A stretch of DNA of 17,000 nt from JAGQTE01 sp964648005 (GCA_964648005.1 CAZYKR010000069.1:1-17000); one strand, 5' to 3'. Counted from the first letter of the stretch, positions 1 to 6,752 are shown. The notes: generated by a model not told the origin, from the letters alone. Made by a program: numbers and translations.

Positions 1-103
1 TCACGATCACCAGCGCCAGCGGCGCCACCTGATTGGTGGCGACGCGCGAGCGCCACTCCACCCGCAGGTCCCGCCCGGCGATCAGCAGGGCGTCACGCAG
101 CAC
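1..103 (-). CDS. ccmB: Heme exporter subunit CcmB, N-terminal fragment (runs off window)
   Basis: Only the first 34 codons are in the window. They read VLRDALLIAGRDLRVEWRSR, then VATNQVAPLALVIV, which is the characteristic CcmB amino terminus: a cytoplasmic helix with the R-D-L-R-x-E-x-R-S-R pattern leading into the first membrane helix. CcmB is the permease partner of CcmA in the cytochrome c maturation (system I) ABC exporter in the cytoplasmic membrane. The GTG start at 103-101 overlaps the end of ccmA by 11 bases, and a GAGGAGG ribosome binding site lies about seven bases upstream inside ccmA, so the two are translationally coupled. The rest of the gene, and probably ccmC and other ccm genes, would lie to the left. 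The call rests on a short but distinctive fragment plus the neighbouring gene. Confidence 0.85.
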   Translation of the reverse strand, partial: MLRDALLIAGRDLRVEWRSRVATNQVAPLALVIV

Positions 104-752
104 CCGGGGCCTCCTCGTCGCGCACGATGCCGCCCGACACCACCACCTGCCGCGCCGCCAGGGCGCCGGCGCGCTCGAGCTCGTGCGAGGCGACCAGCAC
201 CGTGGCGCCGGCGGCCGCGGCGTCGCGCACCAGGCCGTCGAGCAGGTCCCGGGCGTCGTTGTCGAGCCCGGCGTGCGGCTCGTCGAGCAGCCACAGCTCC
301 GGACGCCGGGCCAGCAGCACGGCCAGCGCCACCCGGCGCCGCTGGCCGGAGCTGAGCTTGGCGACGTCGACGCCGGCGAGGCGACCGTCGAGGCCGAGCA
401 CCGCCATGGCGGCGTCGGCGTCGGCCTGGTCAGCGCCGGCGGCGCGGGTCCAGAACCGGACGTTGTCGGCGACGGTCAGCTCGTCGTAGAGGCCACCGTG
501 GAACGACAGCAGCCCGACGCGAGGCCGGTGCCGCACCCGATCGCGCCGCAGGTCGTGGCCGAGCACCGTGGCGTCGCCCGACGTGAAGGGCACCAGACCG
601 GCCAACGCCCGCAGCAGCGTGGTCTTGCCGGCGCCGTTCGGGCCCCGGACCAGGATGATCTCCCCCGCCGTGACGTCGAGGTCGACGCCAGCGAGCGCCG
701 GGAACCGGCCCAGGAGGGCGACCGCCCCGCGGAGGTGGATGACGGTCTCCAT
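93..752 (-). CDS. ccmA: Cytochrome c maturation ABC transporter ATP-binding protein CcmA
   Basis: This 219-residue ATPase would energise heme export with CcmB for cytochrome c assembly. The Walker A motif GPNGAGKT is at residues 37-44, the signature LSSGQ at 133-137, the Walker B LWLLDEP at 153-159 and the switch histidine in VASHE near the end. The Q-loop region reads LSFHGGLYDELTVADN (82-97), with His instead of Gln, as is usual in CcmA. Length is normal for CcmA (about 200-220). The ATG at 752 is chosen because the conserved strand begins right after it; an upstream in-frame start would run into the divergent sortase promoter. A TAGCCT -10 lies 11 bases before the ATG with no Shine-Dalgarno, so the message is probably leaderless or nearly so. 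ccmB follows with an 11-base overlap. Confidence 0.9.
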   Translation of the reverse strand: METVIHLRGAVALLGRFPALAGVDLDVTAGEIILVRGPNGAGKTTLLRALAGLVPFTSGDATVLGHDLRRDRVRHRPRVGLLSFHGGLYDELTVADNVRFWTRAAGADQADADAAMAVLGLDGRLAGVDVAKLSSGQRRRVALAVLLARRPELWLLDEPHAGLDNDARDLLDGLVRDAAAAGATVLVASHELERAGALAARQVVVSGGIVRDEEAPGAA

Positions 753-763
753 GCGACCGGGCA

Positions 764-773
764 AGGCTACCGT
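764..773. promoter_or_regulatory. Overlapping divergent -10 elements for ccmA and the sortase gene
   Basis: The ten bases AGGCTACCGT contain TACCGT on the plus strand (768-773), seven bases before the sortase GTG at 781, and TAGCCT on the minus strand (769-764), eleven bases before the ccmA ATG at 752. The two elements share the self-complementary TA step at 768-769. The whole intergenic gap is 28 bases, so there is no room for separate leaders. No -35 consensus is obvious on either side. The assignment is based on spacing and on the same motif recurring at other gene starts in this window. Confidence 0.6.
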
Positions 774-780
774 GGCCGCC

Positions 781-1794
781 GTGTTGGCCAAGATCCTCGG
801 CGTCATCGGGCGTCTCATGATCGGCGCGGGCGTGCTGATCCTGCTGTTCGTCGCCTACCAGCTGTGGGGCACCGGCCTGCAGACCCAAGCAGCGCAGAAC
901 GACCTGCGCACCGAGTTCGACCAGCAGCTGGCCGAGGCCCGGGCCCAGGCGGATGCCGCCGGATCCACGACATCGACGGCCGCGCCCGAGCCGACGGTGC
1001 CGGCCCCGGTGTCGACCCTGCCCGACGGCACCGCCGAGAACCCGGGAGACCTGGGCCGTCCGGCGGAGGAGGCCGACCTCGGCATCCAGTGGGGTGACCC
1101 GATCGGGCGCATCCTGATCGACAAGATCGGCGTGGACTTCGTGTACATCGAGGGCGTCGAGCTCTCGTTGCTCCAGGACGGACCCGGCCACTTCCCCGAG
1201 ACGAGCTTCCCCGGCCAGCCGGGCAACGCGGCGCTGGCCGGCCACCGCACGACCTTCATGGCGCCGTTCAACCGCATCGACGAGCTCTCGGCCGGCGACC
1301 TGGTGCAGGTCGAAACCGTGCAGGGCACCTTCACCTACGAGGTGATGGCCCAACCCGACGGCCTCGGCCACCGCATCGTGGGCCCGGACGCCATCGAGAT
1401 CACCGAGGACAAGGGCGACGACCGCCTGACGCTCATGGCGTGCCACCCCAAGTACTCGGCGGCGCAGCGCATCGTCGTGGAGGCCAAGCTCGTCGGCAAC
1501 CCCGCCGCCAAGACGAAGGCGTCCGAGCCCGGCGACCGCACCGAGCTCCCGTCGCTGGGCGAGGGCGGAGACGCCGAAGCGCAGCAGCTGCTGGCCTCGG
1601 GCGACCCCGCCGCCCGCCTGCCGGCGCTGCTGTGGTCGGCGGCCGCGCTCGCCGCCATCTTCGTCGCCTGGCTGATCGGTCACCTCTGGCGCAAGGCGCG
1701 GTGGCCGGTGTACCTGGTGTCGCTCCCCATCGTCGGCCTGCTGTTGTGGCACGCGTTCGAGTGGATCAACCGAGCCCTGCCCGGGGCCTACTGA
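781..1794 (+). CDS. Class E-type sortase with C-terminal membrane helices
   Basis: A 337-residue sortase-family transpeptidase, which would anchor secreted proteins carrying an LPXTG/LAXTG-type sorting signal to cell-wall peptidoglycan outside the membrane. The N-terminal helix is at about residues 6-26, followed by a Ser/Thr/Pro/Ala-rich linker to about 85 and the sortase beta-barrel. The catalytic triad is visible: His155 in AGHRTT, Cys221 in LMACHPKYSA and Arg230 in AQRIVV; the C-H-P context is that of class E enzymes. Two further hydrophobic helices (about 280-301 and 306-330) sit at the C-terminus, making it longer than a minimal sortase. The GTG at 781 is preferred because TACCGT lies seven bases upstream, the leaderless arrangement seen repeatedly here, and it begins the membrane-anchor helix. 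No sorting-signal substrate is encoded in the window. The stop overlaps the next start (TGATG). Confidence 0.88.
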   Translation: MLAKILGVIGRLMIGAGVLILLFVAYQLWGTGLQTQAAQNDLRTEFDQQLAEARAQADAAGSTTSTAAPEPTVPAPVSTLPDGTAENPGDLGRPAEEADLGIQWGDPIGRILIDKIGVDFVYIEGVELSLLQDGPGHFPETSFPGQPGNAALAGHRTTFMAPFNRIDELSAGDLVQVETVQGTFTYEVMAQPDGLGHRIVGPDAIEITEDKGDDRLTLMACHPKYSAAQRIVVEAKLVGNPAAKTKASEPGDRTELPSLGEGGDAEAQQLLASGDPAARLPALLWSAAALAAIFVAWLIGHLWRKARWPVYLVSLPIVGLLLWHAFEWINRALPGAY

Positions 1795-2339
1795 TGCGCC
1801 GCGCCTCGGCTCTGGTGGTGGCGATCGGCGCGCTGATCGGCGCAAGCGCCTGTTCGAGCGGCGACACGGCGTCGCCGACGTCCAGCACCGTCACCACCGC
1901 CGCACCCGATGGCACCGCCCCGCCGACGACCGATGTCCCGCTCGACGCCGGCGAGCAGATCTACGTGTATCTGCCCGAGCCCGGCGACTGCTGGGAGCGG
2001 CGCCGCACCGACGAGAACGCCGCCGGCGGCGCCGGGCAGCCGATCATCCTGGACCTGTCGTGCGACCTCCCGCACGACCACGAGACCTTCGGCGTGGTCG
2101 ACGTCCCCGACGAGTCGTTCCCCGGCGACGGGCGCCTGCAGGAGCTCGGCAAGGAGGAGTGCCCGGCGCAGTTCGAGGACTTCGTCGGCACCGTCTACGA
2201 GCTTTCCGAGCTCGAGATCGGCGTGTGGGCGCCGTCGCAGGTCGACTGGAACCAGACCTACACCCACACGCTGGCCTGTTACGTGTACCTGCCCGACGGC
2301 GAGAAGCTGACGGGCTCCGTGCGCGGCACCGGCCGTTGA
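1794..2339 (+). CDS. Secreted lipoprotein with Septum_form-like domain
   Basis: This 181-residue protein has a lipoprotein signal peptide ending in IGASAC with Cys20 as the likely lipidation site, then a low-complexity Ser/Thr/Pro linker to about residue 50. The folded part begins at GDCW and has four cysteines (66, 90, 123, 162) that could form two disulfides, a PHDHE segment after Cys90, and a P-x(4)-W before the last cysteine. This matches the pattern of the actinobacterial septum-formation domain family (Septum_form, PF13845), whose biochemical role is poorly defined. The ATG overlaps the sortase stop as TGATG, so it is translationally coupled to the sortase. It carries no LPXTG-type signal, so it is a companion and not an obvious substrate. 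Family assignment is by pattern memory, not a search. Confidence 0.72.
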   Translation: MRRASALVVAIGALIGASACSSGDTASPTSSTVTTAAPDGTAPPTTDVPLDAGEQIYVYLPEPGDCWERRRTDENAAGGAGQPIILDLSCDLPHDHETFGVVDVPDESFPGDGRLQELGKEECPAQFEDFVGTVYELSELEIGVWAPSQVDWNQTYTHTLACYVYLPDGEKLTGSVRGTGR

Positions 2340-2355
2340 CCGACGCCGGCTCGCC

Positions 2356-3081
2356 TCAACGGCCGGTGAACGTCGGGCGCCGCTTCTCGGTGAAGGCGGC
2401 GATGCCCTCGGCGAGGTCCTCGCTGGACCACGCTCGCCGGTAGGCCTCGGCGTACGCCTCCGACGTGCCGAGGTCCTCGAGCACGTTGAGGCCCACCTTG
2501 TGGCCGGCGAGGCTGAGCGGCGCCAGCTCGGCGAGCTCGGCGCCCCATGCCAGGGCCACGTCGAGCCCGCCCTGGCGCTGGCAGAGCCCCAGCTCGATCG
2601 CCTGCGCCCCCGAGGCCTGGATGCCGCCGAGGAACATGGCGCGGGCGTGGGTCTGACCGAGCAGGCTCACGACGCGCCGGATCGTCCACTCCGGCACCAT
2701 GATCCCGAGCTTGGCGGCGGGCACGCCGATGGTGGCGTCCGGGGTGACGGTGCGCAGGTCGCAGGCCACGGCGAGCTGGACGCCGGCGCCGAGCACGAAG
2801 CCCTCGAGAGCGGCGATGGTCGGGCAGGGGCAGTCGCGCACGGCCACCAGCGTCTGCTCGAGCTCGGCGACGAAGCCGTCGTCGCGCACCGTGTTGAGGT
2901 CGGCGCCCGAGCAGAAGTGCCCGCCACTGCCGCCGACGACGATGATGCGGGCACCCCGGTCGAGGGCGGCGGCCAGCTCCAGGCGCAGATCGATCAGCCC
3001 CTGGGTGTGCAGGGCGTTGCGGCGCTCGGGCCGGTCCAGCACCAGCGCCGTCACGGCGCCGTGGTCGGTCACCTCGATCAT
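2356..3081 (-). CDS. Enoyl-CoA hydratase/isomerase-fold protein lacking both catalytic glutamates
   Basis: A 241-residue crotonase-superfamily protein. The CoA-binding start RPERRNAL (17-24), the first oxyanion-hole segment HFCSGADL (55-62) and the second, GFVLGAGVQLAVACDLR (94-110), are all present, as is the C-terminal FTEKRRP. The two acid/base glutamates of the classical hydratase (rat Glu144 and Glu164) align with Gln102 in GVQLAV and Ala122 in GVPAAKLG, so water addition by the usual mechanism is unlikely. It may be an isomerase, a thioesterase-like enzyme or an acyl-CoA binding protein. Length is slightly short for the family (about 255-265). The ATG overlaps the upstream gene's stop as ATGA, so it is translated with its paralogue. 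Its stop lies 16 bases from the convergent lipoprotein stop. Confidence 0.85.
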   Translation of the reverse strand: MIEVTDHGAVTALVLDRPERRNALHTQGLIDLRLELAAALDRGARIIVVGGSGGHFCSGADLNTVRDDGFVAELEQTLVAVRDCPCPTIAALEGFVLGAGVQLAVACDLRTVTPDATIGVPAAKLGIMVPEWTIRRVVSLLGQTHARAMFLGGIQASGAQAIELGLCQRQGGLDVALAWGAELAELAPLSLAGHKVGLNVLEDLGTSEAYAEAYRRAWSSEDLAEGIAAFTEKRRPTFTGR

Positions 3082-3860
3082 CGTCCCCTCCACTCCGGTC
3101 GGCGCTTCTCGGCGAACGCCGCCAACCCCTCGGCCGCGTCCTCGGTGCTCGTCGCCACGGTCAGCATCGGGTGCAGGTACCGCAACGCCTCGTCGGCCGC
3201 CTGGTCGACCACGGCGTAGAAGGCGTCCCGCCCCATGCGCAGCAGCACCGGCGACTTCGACGCCAGGTCGGCGGCGAGCGCATCGACCTCGGCGTCGAGC
3301 TCGTCGACCGGCACCACCCGGTTGACGATGCCGAGCCGGTCGGCCTCGGCGGCGTCGATGCGCCGGCCGGTCATCATCAGCTCCAGCGCCTTGCGCGGCG
3401 ACAGCGACCGCAGCAGCGGCACGGTGATCATGAACGGCCACAGGCCCACGTTGATCTCCGGGGTGCCGAACTGCGCGTCGTCGGCGGCCACGACGAGGTC
3501 GCACGCCAGCGCCAGGCCCATGCCGCCGGCCAGGGCATAGCCCCGCACCCGGGCGATCGTGGGCCTGCCGAGGTCCCACAGGTCCCGGAACAGCTCGGCG
3601 AGCTCGCCGCGCGCCTCGTGCAACGCCAGGTGCCCGGCACCCTCGGCCATGCCCCCGAGGTCGGCCCCGGCGCAGAAGGCCTGATCGCCGGCGCCGGTCA
3701 GCACGACGACCCGGACACCGTCGTCGGCCTTGCACGCGGCCACGGCGGCGCGCAGCTCGGCGACCACCGTCCAGGACAAGGCGTTGCGCCGCTCCGGCCG
3801 ATTGATCATGATGCGGGCGATGCCGCCCGCGACCTCGACGAGCACCTCTTCCGACGCCAT
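3078..3860 (-). CDS. Enoyl-CoA hydratase/isomerase family protein
   Basis: A 260-residue crotonase-fold protein of full family length, probably acting on acyl-CoA in fatty-acid, branched-chain or sterol-type degradation. RPERRNAL is at 21-28, the first oxyanion segment AFCAGADL at 61-68, the second GYALAGGMGLALACDL at 107-122, and the C-terminus ends AFAEKRRPEWRGR. The residue matching rat Glu164 is kept (Glu135 in GTPEINVG), but the Glu144 position is Gly115, so it has one acid/base residue, as in several isomerases and atypical hydratases. Translation starts at the ATG at 3860, with TAGGGT seven bases upstream on the minus strand and no ribosome binding site. It is first of a two-gene unit: its stop overlaps the start of the second paralogue. 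The pair share about the same architecture and probably arose by duplication. Confidence 0.9.
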   Translation of the reverse strand: MASEEVLVEVAGGIARIMINRPERRNALSWTVVAELRAAVAACKADDGVRVVVLTGAGDQAFCAGADLGGMAEGAGHLALHEARGELAELFRDLWDLGRPTIARVRGYALAGGMGLALACDLVVAADDAQFGTPEINVGLWPFMITVPLLRSLSPRKALELMMTGRRIDAAEADRLGIVNRVVPVDELDAEVDALAADLASKSPVLLRMGRDAFYAVVDQAADEALRYLHPMLTVATSTEDAAEGLAAFAEKRRPEWRGR

Positions 3861-3867
3861 CGTCGGG

Positions 3868-3873
3868 ACCCTA
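3868..3873 (-). promoter_or_regulatory. -10 element TAGGGT for the enoyl-CoA hydratase pair
   Basis: TAGGGT on the minus strand is followed by exactly seven bases and then the ATG at 3860. There is no purine-rich ribosome binding site, so transcription would begin at or next to the start codon. No -35 consensus can be seen. Confidence 0.6.
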
Positions 3874-3906
3874 GTGGAGGTCCCCCACCGCCGAGAGCCG
3901 AGGTCG

Positions 3907-3912
3907 TAGCGT
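3907..3912 (+). promoter_or_regulatory. -10 element TAGCGT for the Glu-Pro-rich membrane protein
   Basis: TAGCGT is followed by seven bases (3913-3919) and the ATG at 3920. The preceding minus-strand -10 at 3868-3873 faces away from it, so the 59-base gap holds two divergent leaderless promoters. The spacing argues for the ATG at 3920 over the in-frame TTG at 3914. Confidence 0.6.
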
Positions 3913-3919
3913 TTTGCCG

Positions 3920-4528
3920 ATGTTCGCTGCCGAGTTGAACCTGGGTGCCGCCTTCCTCGCCTTGGCGATCGGCGGCACGCTCCTGGCCATCGTGTGGGTG
4001 CTCGACCGCAAGGCGCTGCGGCGCGAGCTCGAAGTCGACGAGGAGCTCGAGGCCGTCGAGCAGCTCCACGACGAGCTGCTGGCCGAGGCCATCGTCGTCG
4101 ACGACATCGCCCTGGACCCCGGCGCCTCGAGCGTCCGGGTCCTCGGACCGATGAAGGCGACCGACCGCCGACCCGTCGTCGAGCCCGAGCCCGTCGTGCT
4201 CGCGGCGCCCGAGCCGGAGCTCGAGCCGGAACCGGAACCGGAACCGGAGCTCGAGCCGGAACCGGAGCTCGAGCCCGTGGCCGCCGAGCCGCGCCGGTCG
4301 CTCCCCAAGGGCGCCGAGGCCGTGCTGGCGGCGCTGACCGAGGTGCTGCCCGACCCGCGCAACACGACCGTGTTCGTCCGGGACCCCACCGCCGAGATCA
4401 CCGTGCACCGGGTCGAGCCGGTGGCGGAGGAGCGCTCGCTCGACGAGCTGTGGGAGACGCCGATCGAACCGTCCGGCGCCGAGCTCATCGCCCGGCAGGC
4501 TGACCGCTCCACGCCGACGACGCACTGA
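3920..4528 (+). CDS. Bitopic membrane protein with acidic Glu-Pro-rich linker, unknown function
   Basis: I do not recognise a family. The 202-residue product starts with a single hydrophobic helix (about residues 7-30, LGAAFLALAIGGTLLAIVWV) followed by a basic stretch DRKALRR, so the bulk is probably cytoplasmic by the positive-inside rule. A Glu-rich, probably helical segment follows (about 35-62). Residues 98-119 are a Glu-Pro/Glu-Leu repeat coded by near-identical GAGCCGGAACCGGAGCTC units, which would form a stiff, strongly acidic spacer. The C-terminal 75 residues contain a predicted small folded part (GAEAVLAALTEVLPDPRNTTVFVRDP) and many acidic residues. It resembles division- or scaffold-type membrane tethers in organisation only. 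Its last 44 bases overlap the end of the convergent glycosidase gene on the other strand. It is flanked by an independent leaderless promoter. Confidence 0.75.
   Translation: MFAAELNLGAAFLALAIGGTLLAIVWVLDRKALRRELEVDEELEAVEQLHDELLAEAIVVDDIALDPGASSVRVLGPMKATDRRPVVEPEPVVLAAPEPELEPEPEPEPELEPEPELEPVAAEPRRSLPKGAEAVLAALTEVLPDPRNTTVFVRDPTAEITVHRVEPVAEERSLDELWETPIEPSGAELIARQADRSTPTTH
4208..4275 (+). repeat. Short tandem repeat coding a Glu-Pro/Glu-Leu linker
   Basis: Six-base units of the form GAGCCG/GAACCG alternate with GAGCTC through about 68 bases inside the membrane protein gene. Because the unit is a multiple of three, copy-number change would lengthen or shorten the acidic linker without a frameshift. 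Confidence 0.7.
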
Positions 4529-5696
4529 CGACCGCCGCCAGCGCCGCCCACGACTGCGGCACGGCGCCTCGTGGCGCTCCGGTGTCGGGGTGCCAGAACT
4601 CGGCGAACCCCGACATCCACGCCCCGCGGACCAGGGCGTCCCCGAGCTGGCGCGCCTCGTCGTCCATCCCGGCGCGGCGGGCGGCCACCCAGCACAGGTA
4701 GGTCAGCTGCGGCCAGGCCGACCCGCGCCAGTAGGTGGTCGGGTCGTACGAGGGCTCGGCACGGTGCACGGCCGCCGGCCCGCAGGCGCCACCGAAGGCT
4801 CCGTCCCAGCACACGACGCGCAGCTGCCCGGCGATGACCCGCGTCGGTGTCGACTCGGCGGCCAGCACGCCGAGCATGGCGTCGAGCGTGCGGACCCCCG
4901 ACGACGACCGGTACGGCTCGGACCAGTCGTGCTCGCAACCGAGCTCGTCGTCCCAGCGTGTCGAGGTGGCGGCGCGCACGTCGGCGGCGATCGACCGCAA
5001 GGCTGTGGCGACACCCGCATCGGCCACGACCGTGGCCAGCTCGGCGCAGTTGAACGCCACCAGGGCGTTCCAGCCGACCGAGCCCACGACGAAGGCGTCG
5101 CTGCCGCACGGTGACCCGGTGCGGGGGTCGAACCGCAGCGCGCCGACCAGGTCGCCCTTGGTCTGCTTCCAGCCCGGCGCCGTCCAGCCGCCGGGGCACC
5201 AGCTGTCCCAGCGCGGCGAGTCGTCACAGCCCGACTCCCACGGGTGCAGGATCGGCACCATCCCGTCGCCGCCGATGCTGCGGCGCTCGGCCAGGTGCTC
5301 GAGCCCGGCGACGGCACGCGCCACCAGGTCTGCCGGGGGCGTGTGCCCGTGCCGCACCAGCTCGGCCAGCGCGTGGCCGTACATCGGCGGTTGCGTGATG
5401 GCCGACGTCGTGCGGCGGCCCCAGAACGCGGCGTGCTGGTCTGGCGCGTCCCAGTAGGTCATGTGGGGCACGAAGCCGTCGTCGGCCTGGTGCGCCAGGG
5501 CGCGCTCGAGCTCGGACACGGCACGGCCCGGCGCGCCGAGCACGGTCCACACGATGGCGTGGAAGCACGAGTCCCACAGCCACTGGTGGGGGTAGACGGC
5601 GTCGTTCGGCACGGTGTACCCGAGGGGCCGCCAGTGCGCCTCGAGGATGGCGCGCGACCGTTCGGCCACCGCGTCGGGCGCCGGTAGCGTGGTCAC
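4485..5696 (-). CDS. GH63-like (alpha/alpha)6-barrel glycoside hydrolase, mannosyl/glucosylglycerate-hydrolase type
   Basis: This 403-residue protein looks like the bacterial GH63-type hydrolases that include mannosylglycerate and glucosylglycerate hydrolases. Visible motifs are QWLWDSCFHA (38-47), DGFVPHM (73-79), ITQPPMYGHA (100-109), WESGCDDSPRWD (153-164), YWRGSAWPQ, and near the end FAEFWHPDTG. By family pattern the general acid is one of Asp158/Asp159 and the base is Glu366 in FAEFWHP; these are candidates, not proven. There is no signal peptide, so it should be cytosolic. The GTG at 5696 is chosen because a GGGAGCGGAG ribosome binding site precedes it; an upstream GTG at 5717 would also be in frame but lacks one. 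It is divergent from a glycosyltransferase, suggesting synthesis and breakdown of one glycoside. Its end overlaps the convergent gene by 44 bases. Confidence 0.78.
   Translation of the reverse strand: MTTLPAPDAVAERSRAILEAHWRPLGYTVPNDAVYPHQWLWDSCFHAIVWTVLGAPGRAVSELERALAHQADDGFVPHMTYWDAPDQHAAFWGRRTTSAITQPPMYGHALAELVRHGHTPPADLVARAVAGLEHLAERRSIGGDGMVPILHPWESGCDDSPRWDSWCPGGWTAPGWKQTKGDLVGALRFDPRTGSPCGSDAFVVGSVGWNALVAFNCAELATVVADAGVATALRSIAADVRAATSTRWDDELGCEHDWSEPYRSSSGVRTLDAMLGVLAAESTPTRVIAGQLRVVCWDGAFGGACGPAAVHRAEPSYDPTTYWRGSAWPQLTYLCWVAARRAGMDDEARQLGDALVRGAWMSGFAEFWHPDTGAPRGAVPQSWAALAAVVSASSAWSGQPAGR
5685..5690 (+). promoter_or_regulatory. Possible -10 element TAGCGT upstream of the glycosyltransferase
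   Basis: TAGCGT ends 33 bases before the ATG at 5724 and lies inside the first codons of the divergent glycosidase. This would give a leader of roughly 27 bases, with no convincing Shine-Dalgarno in it. The motif matches those used at other starts here, but the spacing differs, so it is a weak call. Confidence 0.3.
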
Positions 5697-5723
5697 GCTC
5701 CGCTCCCGCGAGCACACACGCCC

Positions 5724-6752
5724 ATGACCACCTGCGCCATCGTCTCGTTCCGCCTCGGCCTGACCGACGGCGTGTCGATCGTCGCCGGCACGTGGGGCGA
5801 TGCGCTGGAGGCGTTCGGCTTCGACGTCGTGACCGTGGCCGGCGACGGGCCGGTCGACCGACTGGTGCCCGGCCTGGCCATCGACGCCGCCGCCCCGCCG
5901 CCGCTCGGCGAGGTCGAGGATGCGCTGGCCGACGCCGACCTGGTCGTGGTGGAGAACCTGTGCACGATCCCGCTCAACCTACCGGCGGCGCGCGCCGTGG
6001 CCGGGACGCTGCGCGGCCGTCCGGCGATCCTGCACCACCACGATCCGGCCTGGCAGCGGCCGCACCTGGCGCACCTCACGGAGCTCCCGCCGACCGATCC
6101 GGCGTGGCGGCACGTCACGATCAACGACCTCACCGTCGCCGAGTTGGCGGACCGTGGCATCGAGGCGGTGCGCATCTACAACGGGTTCGACACGACGCCG
6201 CAGCCCGGTGACCGAACCGGTGTGCGGGCGCGCCTCGGCGTCGCCGACGACGAGCTGCTGCTGGCGCACCCGGTGCGCGCCATCGAGCGCAAGGGCGTGC
6301 CGGCGGCGTTGGCGCTGTGCGAGGCGCTCGACGCCACGTACTGGCTGCTCGGCGATGCCGAGGACGGGTACGGGCCCGAGCTCGAGCGCCTACTGGCGGC
6401 GGCGCGCTGCCGGGTGGTGCGCCACGCCCTCCCCCACGGACCCGACATCTACGCCGCGCCCGACGCCATCGTGTTCCCCTCGACGTGGGAGGGCTTCGGG
6501 AACCCGCCGATCGAGGCGGCGATCGCCCGACTGCCGGTGGCGGTCGGCGACTACCCGGTCGGGCGCGAGCTGCGCGCCCTCGGCTTCGAGTGGTTCGACG
6601 CCGACGACGCCAGCCAGCTCGGCACCTTCCTCGCTGCGCCCGACCCGGCGTTGCTCGACGCCAACGCCGCTGTCGCCGCCGCGCACTTCTCGCTCGAGCG
6701 CATGGCCGAATCGCTGCGCGACCTGCTCGACGCGGCAGGCTGGTTGCCGTGA
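5724..6752 (+). CDS. GT4-type (GT-B fold) glycosyltransferase
   Basis: A 342-residue retaining-type glycosyltransferase. The N-terminal half opens with a Rossmann start and a GLTDGVSI glycine-rich loop (13-20), with an ILHHHDPAW segment in the middle. The C-terminal donor-binding half shows PVRAIERKG (the Arg and Lys that usually contact the nucleotide diphosphate) and the E-x7-E signature, Glu256 to Glu264, in FPSTWEGFGNPPIEA. No signal peptide or membrane helix is seen, so it acts in the cytoplasm. The acceptor and sugar cannot be read from sequence. Divergent placement next to a GH63-like hydrolase suggests a shared small glycoside or polysaccharide, such as a compatible solute. Its stop overlaps the next GTG start (GTGA). 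Start choice: ATG at 5724, the first one reading into the conserved strand. Confidence 0.82.
   Translation: MTTCAIVSFRLGLTDGVSIVAGTWGDALEAFGFDVVTVAGDGPVDRLVPGLAIDAAAPPPLGEVEDALADADLVVVENLCTIPLNLPAARAVAGTLRGRPAILHHHDPAWQRPHLAHLTELPPTDPAWRHVTINDLTVAELADRGIEAVRIYNGFDTTPQPGDRTGVRARLGVADDELLLAHPVRAIERKGVPAALALCEALDATYWLLGDAEDGYGPELERLLAAARCRVVRHALPHGPDIYAAPDAIVFPSTWEGFGNPPIEAAIARLPVAVGDYPVGRELRALGFEWFDADDASQLGTFLAAPDPALLDANAAVAAAHFSLERMAESLRDLLDAAGWLP

Noticed and set aside
430..1845. Long minus-strand open frame opposite the sortase gene (about 470 codons)
   Set aside because: It is rich in Arg/Gly/Ala/Gln with no motif and lies antisense to a sortase with all catalytic residues intact. High GC makes such antisense frames common.
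3914..3919. In-frame TTG at 3914 as the start of the Glu-Pro-rich membrane protein
   Set aside because: It lies only two bases past the -10 element, which is too close for a transcript to include it. The ATG at 3920 has the expected seven-base spacing.
4208..4275. CRISPR or mobile-element origin for the repeated GAGCCGGAACCGG and TCGGGC tracts (also 14170-14235)
   Set aside because: Both are in-frame six-base microsatellites coding protein linkers, without spacers, terminal inverted repeats or transposase genes.
5697..5717. GTG at 5717 as the start of the GH63-like gene
   Set aside because: It adds seven residues with no family similarity and has no ribosome binding site; the GTG at 5696 has GGGAGCGGAG just before it.
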